DNA of 64,000 bases, taken from positions 186,001 to 250,000 of the forward strand of contig NZ_AP025737.1 of assembly GCF_023734115.1 (NCBI RefSeq), in the 5' to 3' direction. Under the pieces are notes generated by a model. The model made no database searches. It was not told where the DNA came from and saw only the letters and a list, made by a program, of their open reading frames with translations. This DNA is from Herbiconiux sp. L3-i23 (GTDB lineage Bacteria > Actinomycetota > Actinomycetes > Actinomycetales > Microbacteriaceae). Every line of letters starts with the position of its first letter. The stretch's first letter is position 1. Below, piece after piece: positions 1 to 7,840 of this stretch. The position numbers were made by a program, and so were the translations under genes.

Positions 1-2
1 TC

Positions 3-374
3 GAGACCGCGTGGCAGCGCCACCGGCTGCACGGCACCGCGATGGCCGAGGGTCTCGCCGCCCTCGGGCTCGCCGTGTTCGGCGACCAGCAGCACCGCAT
101 GAACAACGTGGTCGGGGTCGAGATCCCCGACGGCGTCGACGGCGAGGCCATCCGCTCCGAGCTGCTGCACGACTACGGAATCGAGATCGGCACCTCGTTC
201 GGGCCGCTGCACGGCAGGATCTGGCGGGTCGGCACCATGGGCTACAACGCGCGCAAGGACGCCGTGCTCGTCACCCTCGCCTCCCTCGAGCAGGTGCTGC
301 GCCGCGCCGGCGTCCGCGTCAGCGCGGGAGCCGGCGCGTCGGCGGCGCAGGACGTGTACGGGAGCGCGGTATGA
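3..374 (+). CDS. pucG: (S)-ureidoglycine--glyoxylate aminotransferase, C-terminal part
   Basis: Only the last 123 residues are present; the gene enters from the left edge. The visible part matches the C-terminal small domain of the alanine-glyoxylate/ureidoglycine aminotransferases (fold-type I PLP enzymes), with the family's end motif GRIWRVGTMGYNA. The catalytic lysine lies upstream of the window. In the ureide pathway this enzyme transfers the amino group of (S)-ureidoglycine to an oxo acid such as glyoxylate. The neighbour, allantoate amidohydrolase, makes ureidoglycine, and its ATG overlaps this stop codon (ATGA), so the two are translationally coupled. That context is the main reason to prefer this role over a generic serine-pyruvate aminotransferase. 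Confidence 0.75.
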   Translation, partial: ETAWQRHRLHGTAMAEGLAALGLAVFGDQQHRMNNVVGVEIPDGVDGEAIRSELLHDYGIEIGTSFGPLHGRIWRVGTMGYNARKDAVLVTLASLEQVLRRAGVRVSAGAGASAAQDVYGSAV

Positions 375-1633
375 CCCCGCACCCGCCCGCTCAGCGATCG
401 GTGCCCGGCGCCGCTCGAGCGCTGGCGCACTGCCACGAGTTGGCGCGCATCAGCTCGCTCGACGACGCGATCGAACGCGTCCACCTCTCCACCGAGCACA
501 AGATCGCGAACGCGCTCGCCGCCGCCTGGATGCAGGAGGTCGGACTCGACACCTGGGTCGACGAGGCGGGTAACCTCTGCGGACGCCTCGAGGGACACAA
601 GCCCGGACTGCCGGCGCTGGTGCTCGGCAGCCACCTCGACACCGTCACCGACGCCGGCGCCTACGACGGCATGCTCGGTGTGATGCTCGCCATCGAGGTC
701 GTCGATCGGATCCGACGCAGCGGTCGCCGCCTGCCCTTCGCTCTCGAAGTCGTCGGCTTCACCGACGAGGAGGGCACCCGATTCGGCAACGCACTGATGG
801 GCAGCCGCGCCTTCGCCGGATTGTGGGACCCGGCATGGACCGAGCTGGAGGACCGCAAGGGCGTGACCCTCCGCGACGCGGCGAAGAACTTCGGACTCGA
901 TCCCGACGCCATCGGCGACGCCGCCCGCCGCTCCGAAGACCTGGTCGGCTACCTCGAGACGCACATCGAGCAGGGCCCCTCCCTGCTCGACGCCGACCGG
1001 GCGCTCGCGGTGGTGTCATCCATCGCGGGTGCGCGACGGCTCGCGCTCACCGTGACCGGCCGGGCGGGTCACGCCGGCGGAACCCCGTACGCGCGCCGCC
1101 GGGACGCCCTGGTCGGCGCGAGCGAGATCATCGTCGAGATCGAGCGGATCGCGAAGCGCACCGACACCGTCGCGACCGTCGGCCGCGTGCGCGCCTTCCC
1201 GGGCGGCGTCAACGTCGTGCCCGGCGTCGCCCGGTTCTCGCTCGACCTGCGTGCCGAGTCGGACGAGCGGCGCGACGCCGCGTTCGAGGAGATCGAGGCG
1301 TTCGCCCGCGACGTCTGCGAACGCCGCGGGCTCGCCTGGCAGGCCGACGAGTTCTACCGCGCCGACGCCGTCGTCTGCGATCCCGCCTTGCGCTTCGCGG
1401 TGGAGCAGGGCATCCGCGCTACCGGTGACGACGAGCCGATGGTGCTGTGGAGCAGAGCGGGACACGACGGCATGGCGGTGCAGGCGGTCACCGGGTTCGC
1501 GATGCTCTTCCTACGCTGCGGCAATGACGGAGTCAGTCATCACCCCGACGAGATCGTCGCCGAATCCGACGTCGAGGCGGCGCTCGACGCCTTCGAGGCG
1601 ACGGTGCTGGCCGTCGCCGACGCGCGCGGCTGA
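371..1633 (+). CDS. allC: Allantoate amidohydrolase (M20/hydantoinase-carbamoylase family)
   Basis: This 420-residue protein belongs to the binuclear-metal M20 amidohydrolase/carbamoylase family. Visible ligand motifs are GSHLDTV (from residue 86), GAYDG, TDEEGTRFGN (near residue 130), HIEQGP, the dimerisation-domain GRAGHAGGTP, and a C-terminal SHHPDE. The reaction expected is allantoate to ureidoglycine, CO2 and ammonia. The ATG at 371 is chosen because it overlaps the upstream aminotransferase stop codon; the frame is open further upstream but that part is antisense-like and arginine-rich. N-carbamoyl-amino-acid hydrolase is the main alternative from sequence alone. The surrounding urate/allantoin genes favour allantoate as substrate. 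Confidence 0.86.
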   Translation: MTPHPPAQRSVPGAARALAHCHELARISSLDDAIERVHLSTEHKIANALAAAWMQEVGLDTWVDEAGNLCGRLEGHKPGLPALVLGSHLDTVTDAGAYDGMLGVMLAIEVVDRIRRSGRRLPFALEVVGFTDEEGTRFGNALMGSRAFAGLWDPAWTELEDRKGVTLRDAAKNFGLDPDAIGDAARRSEDLVGYLETHIEQGPSLLDADRALAVVSSIAGARRLALTVTGRAGHAGGTPYARRRDALVGASEIIVEIERIAKRTDTVATVGRVRAFPGGVNVVPGVARFSLDLRAESDERRDAAFEEIEAFARDVCERRGLAWQADEFYRADAVVCDPALRFAVEQGIRATGDDEPMVLWSRAGHDGMAVQAVTGFAMLFLRCGNDGVSHHPDEIVAESDVEAALDAFEATVLAVADARG

Positions 1634-1649
1634 CACGACCGCAGCGCAC

Positions 1650-2207
1650 TCACCGGTGGTCGATGTCGTCGCCCGACCAGAGGTCGCCGCACTCGACCTC
1701 GAGCGCGCCGGCGGCATGGAGGTAGGCGCCCGCGCCGTGATCGCCCTGCGACGCGGCTCGCGCTCCCGCCCAGTGATCGCGTCCGAGGAGCACGGGATGT
1801 CCGGGGTGGCCGCCGTAGACCGCCCTTCGCAGCGACGAGCCCGTCACGGGCGCGACGGTGATGATCCGCTCGACCGCGCTCGTCGGCATCGTGGGCACGT
1901 CCACCGGGACGATGAGGACCGCGGCGACATCGGTCCGGTCGAGAGCATCCAGCCCGGCGCGCAGCGAATCGCTGAGACCGGCGGAGATCGGAGGGGCCAT
2001 CACCGCGGTTGCGGGGGAGGGCAGGAGGTCCGTCGCCTGCGGCAGATCGGGTGGAACGACGGCGCTGACCACCAGGCCGGCCTCGATGAGGGTCGTCGCC
2101 ACCTCCGTCAGCCACGGACGCCCGTCGGGCGTGGTGGCGAGCGCCTTGGGGCCGCCGAACCGCTGACCCCGCCCCGCGGCCAGCACCAGCCCCGCCACCT
2201 CCGCCAT
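1650..2207 (-). CDS. MocA-like nucleotidyltransferase (molybdenum cofactor cytidylyltransferase)
   Basis: The 185-residue protein begins with the nucleotide-binding signature LVLAAGRGQRFGGPK of the MobA/MocA NTP-transferase family, followed by the conserved PVDVP metal-binding stretch and GHPVLL. MocA enzymes convert Mo-molybdopterin to the cytosine dinucleotide form used by xanthine-dehydrogenase-type enzymes. A complete xanthine dehydrogenase and its XdhC factor lie 10-18 kb downstream, so this gene probably supplies their cofactor. The ATG at 2207 is chosen because it directly precedes the Rossmann-like motif; the open frame continues upstream into low-complexity arginine-rich sequence antisense to uraD. 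It is divergent from uraD with about 56 bp between starts. Confidence 0.78.
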   Translation of the reverse strand: MAEVAGLVLAAGRGQRFGGPKALATTPDGRPWLTEVATTLIEAGLVVSAVVPPDLPQATDLLPSPATAVMAPPISAGLSDSLRAGLDALDRTDVAAVLIVPVDVPTMPTSAVERIITVAPVTGSSLRRAVYGGHPGHPVLLGRDHWAGARAASQGDHGAGAYLHAAGALEVECGDLWSGDDIDHR

Positions 2208-2263
2208 GGCTACAGTTAACGCCACGCCCCGACCTGTGGGGCTCGATCCGCGAAGGACCCTCC

Positions 2264-2764
2264 GTGCCTGATCTCGCTCCGCCCGAGCTCCGCGACCGGC
2301 TGTCCGCCGCCCTCGGAGTGCAGCGGTGGGTCGACGCCGTCGCCGAACGGGCGCCGTACGACTCGCTCGACGACCTCGTCGTGTTGGCGCGGAGCGTGGC
2401 GACGCCGCTGTCGGACGACGAGCTCGACGAAGCGCTCGCGCATCATCCGCGGATCGGCGAACGCGCCTCGGGAGACGGCGCCTCGGCTCGCCTGTCGCAG
2501 GGCGAACAGGGCGGCCTCGGCCTCGCCGACGCCGAGATCGACGCCGAGATCGTCGAGGGCAACGCACTCTACGAGGAGCGCTTCGGTCGCGTCTTCCTCA
2601 TCCGCGCCGCCGGACGCAGCCGGTCGGACGTGCTGCGGGAACTCACCCGCCGTCTCGAGTCGGGGGCCGGCACCGAGGCCGAAGAGGCGAAGGAGCAGCT
2701 GCGGCAGATCATGGAGCTGCGCCTGCGCACGCTGTTCAACGACGGGGGAGCGATCGCGCTATGA
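2264..2764 (+). CDS. uraD: 2-oxo-4-hydroxy-4-carboxy-5-ureidoimidazoline decarboxylase
   Basis: The 166-residue protein carries the OHCU-decarboxylase pattern: HHPRIGER near residues 64-71 (the catalytic histidine region), then SQGEQGGL and NALYEERFGRVFLIRAAGRS, with the ELRLRTLF tail. It decarboxylates OHCU to S-allantoin, the last step from urate. The GTG start at 2264 is supported by a GAAGGA ribosome-binding site at 2252-2257. Its stop overlaps the ATG of the hydroxyisourate hydrolase gene, so the two enzymes that act one after the other on urate oxidase products are coupled. Confidence 0.9.
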   Translation: MPDLAPPELRDRLSAALGVQRWVDAVAERAPYDSLDDLVVLARSVATPLSDDELDEALAHHPRIGERASGDGASARLSQGEQGGLGLADAEIDAEIVEGNALYEERFGRVFLIRAAGRSRSDVLRELTRRLESGAGTEAEEAKEQLRQIMELRLRTLFNDGGAIAL

Positions 2765-3093
2765 GTCAGATCACCACGCACGTGCTCGACGCCGCCCTCG
2801 GGATGCCGGCCGAGGGGATCTCCGTCGCACTCGACGGATGGCGCGACGGAGGCTGGGTGTCCGTCGCATCCGGCATGACCGACGCGGACGGCCGCGTACG
2901 GGACCTCGGGTCCGAAAGCGTCGACGACGGCACCTACCGGCTGAGCTTCGGAACAGGCGAATACTTCAGTCGCTCCGGCCGCGACACCTTCTATCCGGAG
3001 GTCACTGTGGTCTTCGCGGTCGCGACGGGCGACCACTACCACGTGCCGATCCTGCTGAGCCCCTACTCGTACAGCACCTACCGCGGCAGCTGA
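2761..3093 (+). CDS. uraH: 5-hydroxyisourate hydrolase (transthyretin-like)
   Basis: At 110 residues this has the normal length of the family. It starts with TTHVLDAALGMPA, the conserved N-terminal His motif, and ends with YRGS, the diagnostic transthyretin-related tetrapeptide. HYHVPILLSPYSYSTYRGS supplies the second active-site histidines. It hydrolyses 5-hydroxyisourate to OHCU, feeding UraD directly. The ATG overlaps the uraD stop (ATGA), so it is the second gene of a two-gene operon. The next gene on this strand has its own predicted promoter, so the operon probably ends here. Confidence 0.93.
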   Translation: MSQITTHVLDAALGMPAEGISVALDGWRDGGWVSVASGMTDADGRVRDLGSESVDDGTYRLSFGTGEYFSRSGRDTFYPEVTVVFAVATGDHYHVPILLSPYSYSTYRGS

Positions 3094-3178
3094 TCGCCGA
3101 GCCGCAGTCGCGGTTCGGATACCTGATTCGGCGCTCGACCGACGTGGCCGCCCTTTCTCGGCGCAAGGGAAGCGCCGA

Positions 3179-3205
3179 CCTCACATTCGTGATCGCTCCG
3201 TCGTC
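3179..3205 (+). promoter_or_regulatory. ECF41-type promoter P1 (sigma operon)
   Basis: CCTCACA at 3179-3185 is separated by exactly 16 nt from CGTC at 3202-3205. The published ECF41 consensus is TGTCACA-N16-CGTC, so this matches in the TCACA core, the spacing and the -10 element. The downstream flavoprotein gene starts 39 nt after the CGTC box. The same arrangement recurs at 5581-5607 and 7730-7704. It implies that the operon containing the sigma gene is autoregulated. Confidence 0.75.
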
Positions 3206-3244
3206 GATCTCATGACGACGGAGTAGCACTTGGGAGGGCGCATC

Positions 3245-4633
3245 GTGCGAGAGATCGTGATCGTGGGTGGCGGCTACGCGGGCTTCTACACGGCGTGGAA
3301 ACTCGAGAAGCGCCTGCGACCCGGTGAGGCGCGCGTGACGGTGATCGATCCGCGGCCCTCTATGACCTACCAGCCGTTCCTGCCCGAGGTCGCGGCCGGG
3401 TCGGTCGAGGCGCGGCACGTCGTCATCTCGTTCCGCCGGCATCTTCGCCGCACCCGTCTGATCGCCGGCGCCGCCACCCGGATCGACCACGCGTCGCACA
3501 CCGTGCGGGTAGCGCCCAAGGACGGCGCCCCGTTCGACGTTCCCTATGACATCGTCGTGGTGACGGCCGGTGCCGTCACCAGGACGTTCCCGATTCCCGG
3601 ACTACTGGAGGAGGCGATCGGCATGAAGCAGGTGGAGGAGGCGGTGGCCATTCGCGACTACATCCTCACCGCCTTCGACCGCGCCTCCGTGCTTCCGCCC
3701 GGGCCCGAGCGTCGACGACTGCTCACCGTCACCTTCGTCGGAGGCGGGTTCTCCGGGGTCGAGGGATTCGGTGAGACGCTCTCGCTGGCGCACGACCTGT
3801 TGAAGCTGTATCCGGAACTCGAGCCCGACGACGTCGCCTTCCATCTCGTCGAGGCGCAAGCACGCATCCTGCCCGAGGTGGGCGAGAGGCCGGGTCGATG
3901 GGTCGTCGAGCATCTTCGATCGAGAGGCGGACGGATCCATCTCGAGGCGCAGATGGTGTCGGTGGTGGACGGGCACGTCGTCCTTTCGACCGGCGACGAG
4001 TACGACACCGGCCTCATCGTGTGGGTGGCCGGTAACGCCGCTAATCCTGTCGTCACCAGCCACACCGATCTTCCGCTCAGCGCTCGCGGATACGTGCGGG
4101 TGCGTGCCGACCTGCGGGTGGAAGGCGACGACGGCATCGTCTCCGATGCGTGGGCTGCCGGTGACGACGCGGCGGTACCCGACCTGGCATCGTCCACGCC
4201 CGGCGCGCTGACGGTGCCGAACGCGCAGCACGCCGTTCGGCAGGGGATGCTGCTGGCGACCAACCTCCTCGCAGTCCTCCGCGGCCGCGAGCCGAAGGAT
4301 TATGTGCACCACAGTCTCGGTGTCGTCGCCACGCTCGGCCTGGGGCGGGGGATCTTCCAGTACAAAGGGATCGTGATCAAGGGCTTCCCCGGGTGGGTCA
4401 TGCATCGCGGCTACCACGTGCTCGCGGTTCCCAGTTGGGAGCGCAAGATGCGGGTACTCCTGGTGTGGTTGGGCGCTCTTCTCGGCGGCCGCGACATCGC
4501 CTCCCTCGGATCGATCACCGAGCCGCGACGTGCGTTCGTCAGCGGGGGTGTTCCGTCAGCTTCTCCGCGGGCCACTCTTCTCACGCCTCCTGCCGGGGTC
4601 GCGCGGGTGGCCGACTCCGAAGGCGAGCGGTGA
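3245..4633 (+). CDS. NDH-2-like FAD-dependent NAD(P)H oxidoreductase
   Basis: The 462-residue protein belongs to the type II NADH dehydrogenase/disulfide reductase superfamily. It has an N-terminal FAD dinucleotide-binding motif VIVGGGYAGFYTA, a second nucleotide-binding motif TFVGGGFSGVEGFG near residues 164-177, and a late flavin motif DAWAAGDDAAVP. The C-terminal region contains an amphipathic/hydrophobic stretch (MRVLLVWLGALLGG), consistent with membrane-peripheral attachment. It probably oxidises NADH with a quinone. GTG at 3245 is chosen because GGGAGG lies at 3233-3238; the TTG at 3230 lies upstream of that site. It sits downstream of an ECF41-type promoter and its stop overlaps the sigma-factor start, so it is likely part of the ECF41 stress response. 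Confidence 0.8.
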   Translation: MREIVIVGGGYAGFYTAWKLEKRLRPGEARVTVIDPRPSMTYQPFLPEVAAGSVEARHVVISFRRHLRRTRLIAGAATRIDHASHTVRVAPKDGAPFDVPYDIVVVTAGAVTRTFPIPGLLEEAIGMKQVEEAVAIRDYILTAFDRASVLPPGPERRRLLTVTFVGGGFSGVEGFGETLSLAHDLLKLYPELEPDDVAFHLVEAQARILPEVGERPGRWVVEHLRSRGGRIHLEAQMVSVVDGHVVLSTGDEYDTGLIVWVAGNAANPVVTSHTDLPLSARGYVRVRADLRVEGDDGIVSDAWAAGDDAAVPDLASSTPGALTVPNAQHAVRQGMLLATNLLAVLRGREPKDYVHHSLGVVATLGLGRGIFQYKGIVIKGFPGWVMHRGYHVLAVPSWERKMRVLLVWLGALLGGRDIASLGSITEPRRAFVSGGVPSASPRATLLTPPAGVARVADSEGER

Positions 4634-5580
4634 GTCACATCGAAGCGCACCCTGGCGACTCATCCGGCCCGGGAGGCGTACCGCCCGAAGTGGAAGCAGA
4701 ACGCCGTCGCCTGGTCGCGATCGGCTACCGAATGCTCGGCACCCTCGCCGACGCCGAGGACGCGGTCCAGGAGACGTACGTCCGCTGGTTCCGCATGACC
4801 GACGCGGAACGCGATGCCATCGTCAACACCCAGGGGTGGCTGACCCGGGTGATGAGCCGGGTATGCCTCGACATCCTCGGCTCGGCTCGTGCTCGGCGGG
4901 AGCGCTACGTCGGCGAATGGCTGCCGGAGCCGGTGCCGGCCGACCTTTTCGCCGATACCGCCGCGGTCCCGCGACAAGACGCGGGGGCAGACCCTCTCGA
5001 GCGTGTGACCCTGAGCGAGGAGGTGAGTACCGCCCTGCTGATCGTCATGGAGAGCATGACGCCGGCCGAACGGGTCTCCTTCGTACTCCACGACGTGTTC
5101 GCAGTTCCCTTCGACGAGATCGCCGCGATCGTGGGACGCAGCAACGCTGCAGTGAGACAGCTCGCCACCTCGGGCAGACGCCGAGTACATCAGTACGACG
5201 CCCGGCCGGCGAGCACTCGTGAGCACGACGAGGTCACCCGCGCGTTCGCCGACGCCTGCGCCGGCGGCGACCTGACCGTGTTGATGAGTCTTCTCGACCC
5301 TTCCGTCGCCCTCCGCTCGGACGGCGGAGGCGTGGTCAACGCGGCCCGTCGGCCCGTTCTCGGTGTCTCGAACGTTGCTCGATTCGTGCTCGGCATGTTC
5401 CAGAAGCGCCCCTTGCTCACCCTGCAGCAGCACCGCACCGGGGACGGCATCGCCTTCGTCGTCGTCGACGCCGACACGCTCTTGGGAGTCATCAATCTCA
5501 AGGTGCGCGGCGGCCGTGTGAGCGACGTCTGGATTCAGGTCAATCCGCAGAAGCTCACCGCCTGGTCCGTTCCGCACTGA
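4630..5580 (+). CDS. ECF41-type RNA polymerase sigma factor with SnoaL-like C-terminal domain
   Basis: The 316-residue protein has sigma-70 region 2 (RMLGTLADAEDAVQETYVRW, about residues 34-53) and region 4 with a helix-turn-helix (FDEIAAIVGRSNAAVRQL), then an extra domain of about 100 residues of the SnoaL/NTF2 fold. Three signatures of the ECF41 group are present: WLPEP in the linker near residue 97, DGGG near residue 231 and NPQKL near residue 305. In ECF41 factors the extra domain controls activity in place of a separate anti-sigma factor, and the group is usually linked to an oxidoreductase or epimerase gene. Here an NmrA-like gene follows. The GTG at 4630 overlaps the upstream stop codon. 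Confidence 0.9.
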   Translation: MSHIEAHPGDSSGPGGVPPEVEAERRRLVAIGYRMLGTLADAEDAVQETYVRWFRMTDAERDAIVNTQGWLTRVMSRVCLDILGSARARRERYVGEWLPEPVPADLFADTAAVPRQDAGADPLERVTLSEEVSTALLIVMESMTPAERVSFVLHDVFAVPFDEIAAIVGRSNAAVRQLATSGRRRVHQYDARPASTREHDEVTRAFADACAGGDLTVLMSLLDPSVALRSDGGGVVNAARRPVLGVSNVARFVLGMFQKRPLLTLQQHRTGDGIAFVVVDADTLLGVINLKVRGGRVSDVWIQVNPQKLTAWSVPH

Positions 5581-5607
5581 CCTCACACATCACGACCTCG
5601 TGTCGTC
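5581..5607 (+). promoter_or_regulatory. ECF41-type promoter P2 (NmrA-like gene)
   Basis: CCTCACA at 5581-5587 begins one base after the sigma-gene stop codon. CGTC follows at 5604-5607 after 16 nt, and the NmrA-like gene starts 38 nt after the CGTC box. The -35 heptamer, spacing and -10 tetramer are identical to promoter P1 at 3179-3205, whereas the spacer sequences differ. This is strong evidence for one sigma factor recognising both. Confidence 0.8.
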
Positions 5608-5645
5608 ATCTCTTCGACCGAACCACTCGGCTTGAAAGGGCGGAC

Positions 5646-6386
5646 ATGAGGATCCTCATTATCGGCGGCGCCGGGCACGTCGGCGCTCGCCTCGTTGCAC
5701 GGCTGCGCCAATCGGGACACGACGTGCGCGTCGGGTCCCGCGATCACGGAGTCGACGCCCTGACGGGAGCGGGGCTCGGCGACGCGATGACGGGCATCGA
5801 TGTCGTCGTCGATGTGCTCAACACGACGGAGATGGAGCCGGCAGCGGCGACGGCGTTCTTCAAAGTCAGTACCGAACGGATCATCGCCGCGGAGCAGACC
5901 GCCGGCGTCCGGCACCATGTGCTCCTCTCGATCGTCGGCGCCGACCGTGCCCGGGGGAACGGGTACTACGTCGGGAAAGTCGCTCAAGAAGACGCGGTTC
6001 GAGCAGCGGAGGTGTCCTATTCCATCGTCCGAGCCACACAGTTCTACGACTTCGTGCCCACCATTGCGGACTGGCTCACCGTCGATGGATCCGTCCAAGC
6101 CCCCCGCATGCTGCTGCAACCGGTCGACGTCGACGATGTCGTGGACCTTCTCGCGGAGGTCGCCACGGGTGCTCCGCTCTACGATGCCGTCTCCCTCGCC
6201 GGCCCTAGTCAGTACCATCTCGACGTTCTTCTCCGCGCCGTGCTCGCTGATCGTGCCGACGGTCGCGAGGTACTTACCATCGACGGGATCGCGCTCGGAG
6301 CCGACGCGGACGATTCGCTGGTTCCGCTCGGCGCCCACCGCACCGGTCGCCGCCCGTTTCCCATCGACGTGCCGTCCGCCGGATGA
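5646..6386 (+). CDS. NAD(P)-binding NmrA/SDR-like protein, ECF41 target
   Basis: The 246-residue protein is an atypical short-chain dehydrogenase of the NmrA/NAD(P)-binding group. It has the N-terminal dinucleotide motif LIIGGAGHVGARL, a central HHVLLSIVGADR stretch followed by YYVGKVAQE (the YxxxK pair), and a C-terminal substrate-binding part. It may be a redox sensor or a small-molecule reductase; the substrate is not identifiable. It lies directly downstream of the ECF41 sigma gene behind promoter P2 and overlaps a membrane-protein gene by ATGA. A paralogue with the same domain order is encoded at 6929-7663 on the other strand behind a third copy of the promoter. Confidence 0.78.
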   Translation: MRILIIGGAGHVGARLVARLRQSGHDVRVGSRDHGVDALTGAGLGDAMTGIDVVVDVLNTTEMEPAAATAFFKVSTERIIAAEQTAGVRHHVLLSIVGADRARGNGYYVGKVAQEDAVRAAEVSYSIVRATQFYDFVPTIADWLTVDGSVQAPRMLLQPVDVDDVVDLLAEVATGAPLYDAVSLAGPSQYHLDVLLRAVLADRADGREVLTIDGIALGADADDSLVPLGAHRTGRRPFPIDVPSAG

Positions 6387-6859
6387 GTGCCGAACGGATG
6401 TCAGCGCGCGCGACGACCGGTGGCCGGATCGGTCGCGTTCAGCTCATCGCCCTCATCGGCACCGTCATCATCGCCGCGGTGGTCGGGGTCTGGGCGTACG
6501 CGTTGCCCCGCGAGTTCTACGACCACTTCCCGTCGTTCCTCGGCGAGTGGATCTCACAGGACGGCCCGTTCAACGAGCATCTGATTCGCGACCACGGAGC
6601 CCAGTACCTCGCGTTGGGTGCAGGCAGTGTGGCAGCGCTCATCGTGCGAAGCCGAGTTCTGTACCGGGTTCTCGGCATCGTGTGGGGTCTGTTCGGTGTG
6701 CTCCATTTCGCCTACCACGTCACCCATCTCGACCATATGACCGTGGCCGACGCCACCGCTCAGGTCATCGTCCTCGCCGTCGCTGCCATCCTTGGAGTCG
6801 GCATAGCGGTGCCTCCACGACCGGAACGCGAGTCGTCAGCAGGATCGCCGTCCCGGTGA
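6383..6859 (+). CDS. Small integral membrane protein coupled to NmrA-like gene
   Basis: The 158-residue protein has about four hydrophobic segments: residues 19-40 (VQLIALIGTVIIAAVVGVWAYA), around 75-87, around 94-115 and near 125-143. The ATG overlaps the upstream stop (ATGA), so it is translated with the NmrA-like gene and probably belongs to the ECF41 regulon. Aromatic and histidine residues cluster in FYDHFPSFLGEW and HFAYHVTHLDHM. I do not recognise a characterised family; membrane proteins of this size next to ECF41 oxidoreductases could be redox partners, but that is inference. Confidence 0.6.
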   Translation: MSAERMSARATTGGRIGRVQLIALIGTVIIAAVVGVWAYALPREFYDHFPSFLGEWISQDGPFNEHLIRDHGAQYLALGAGSVAALIVRSRVLYRVLGIVWGLFGVLHFAYHVTHLDHMTVADATAQVIVLAVAAILGVGIAVPPRPERESSAGSPSR

Positions 6860-6880
6860 CGGTACTTTCCTGCGCACCCT

Positions 6881-6920
6881 GAGCCCCAGTCCCTGCCGAG
6901 AGCGGGAGGGACTGAGGCTC
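6881..6920. terminator. Bidirectional hairpin between convergent genes
   Basis: Arms 6881-6894 and 6907-6920 (GAGCCCCAGTCCCT and its complement, one mismatch) form a 14-bp stem with a 12-nt loop. It lies between the convergent ends of the membrane-protein gene and the second NmrA-like gene. There is no clear T-run on either side, as is usual in high-GC actinomycetes. Confidence 0.55.
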
Positions 6921-6928
6921 ACCTGCGG

Positions 6929-7663
6929 TCAGCTCGCGAGCGGGATTCCGCGAACTGGGTAGAGTGTCGTTCCCTGCCGGTACTCACCACGAGGGACGAG
7001 GCCATCGATCGGGCCGGTCACCTCGTCTGTCACGACTTCGCGGGCGTCTCCCGACGCGGCGAGCGTCGCGCGGAAGAGGTCGTCGAGGTGGTACTGCTCG
7101 GGACCCGCCAGCTCGATCTCTCCCAGTGGGTCGGACATGGCCACATCGACGAGCAACTGTACGAGCTCGTCGATCTCGACCGGCTGAATGAGGGCCCGCG
7201 ACGCATGGACGACCCCGTCAGAGGTGTGCTGGTCCGCGAGAACCGGGATGTAGCTCTGGAACTGCGTCGAACGCACGATCGTGTAAGGAATACCGGCGGC
7301 CTTGACAGCCCGCTCCTGGGCGACTTTCCCGAGGTAGTACCCCTGGTCGGACGCATCACCTTCGCCCACCCCCACGATCGAGAGAAGGACATGGTGTCGG
7401 ACGCCTGTCGCCATCCCCGCCTCAGTCAGAGTGCGGGTCGTTCTCTCGAAGAACTCGACGGCTCCCTCCCGATCGAACCGTCCCGTGTTCACCACGTTGA
7501 CAATCACTGTCGCTCCGCTCAGTGCTTCATGCAGTCCGCTGCCCTCGATCAGATCTATACCGTCCTCCAGACCCCCTGAGACGGTCTCGACCCCACGGAC
7601 ATTCAGCATGGTTGCTACTTTCGAGCCGACGCGTCCGCGTCCACCCGCAATGAATACCTTCAC
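6929..7663 (-). CDS. NAD(P)-binding NmrA/SDR-like protein, second ECF41 target
   Basis: The 244-residue protein is a paralogue of the one at 5646-6386. It has the N-terminal nucleotide motif VFIAGGRGRVGSKV, HHVLLSIVGVGE, YYLGKVAQERAV and PYTIVRSTQFQ at matching positions. GTG at 7663 is preceded by a GAGGGAGA ribosome-binding site. Upstream on its own strand is a third ECF41-type promoter (CCTCACG-N16-CGTC, 7730-7704), 40 nt before the start. The gene points toward the sigma-factor cassette and shares a terminator with it. The substrate is unknown. Confidence 0.78.
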   Translation of the reverse strand: MKVFIAGGRGRVGSKVATMLNVRGVETVSGGLEDGIDLIEGSGLHEALSGATVIVNVVNTGRFDREGAVEFFERTTRTLTEAGMATGVRHHVLLSIVGVGEGDASDQGYYLGKVAQERAVKAAGIPYTIVRSTQFQSYIPVLADQHTSDGVVHASRALIQPVEIDELVQLLVDVAMSDPLGEIELAGPEQYHLDDLFRATLAASGDAREVVTDEVTGPIDGLVPRGEYRQGTTLYPVRGIPLAS

Positions 7664-7703
7664 GTTTCTCCCTCGAGGGCGGAGGTTCCGCCCCTGCCAA
7701 GAG

Positions 7704-7730
7704 GACGAATGGGTGCCGTCGTTCGTGAGG
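7704..7730 (-). promoter_or_regulatory. ECF41-type promoter P3 (second NmrA-like gene)
   Basis: Read on the minus strand, CCTCACG (7730-7724) is followed after 16 nt by CGTC (7707-7704), with the GTG start 40 nt further on. It differs from P1 and P2 only in the last base of the heptamer. The equal promoter-to-start distance in all three cases makes chance unlikely. Confidence 0.72.
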
Positions 7731-7766
7731 TCGATTCACCGACCCGGCCGACGTCCGTGGACCATC

Positions 7767-7815
7767 TTGACTTCAGCGGCTAATGTTCATAGCTTTATGG
7801 CTATGAACATTAGCC
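7767..7815 (+). promoter_or_regulatory. tetR promoter with embedded palindromic operator
   Basis: TTGACT (7767-7772) and TAGCTT (7790-7795) are 17 nt apart and form a plausible promoter for the TetR gene. A perfect 16-bp inverted repeat (GGCTAATGTTCATAGC, 7778-7793, and its complement at 7800-7815, 6 nt apart) covers the spacer and the -10 box. This is the expected layout for an autorepressing TetR operator. Confidence 0.75.
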
Positions 7816-7840
7816 ACTTGTCGAGCGGCGGGCAGGACTG

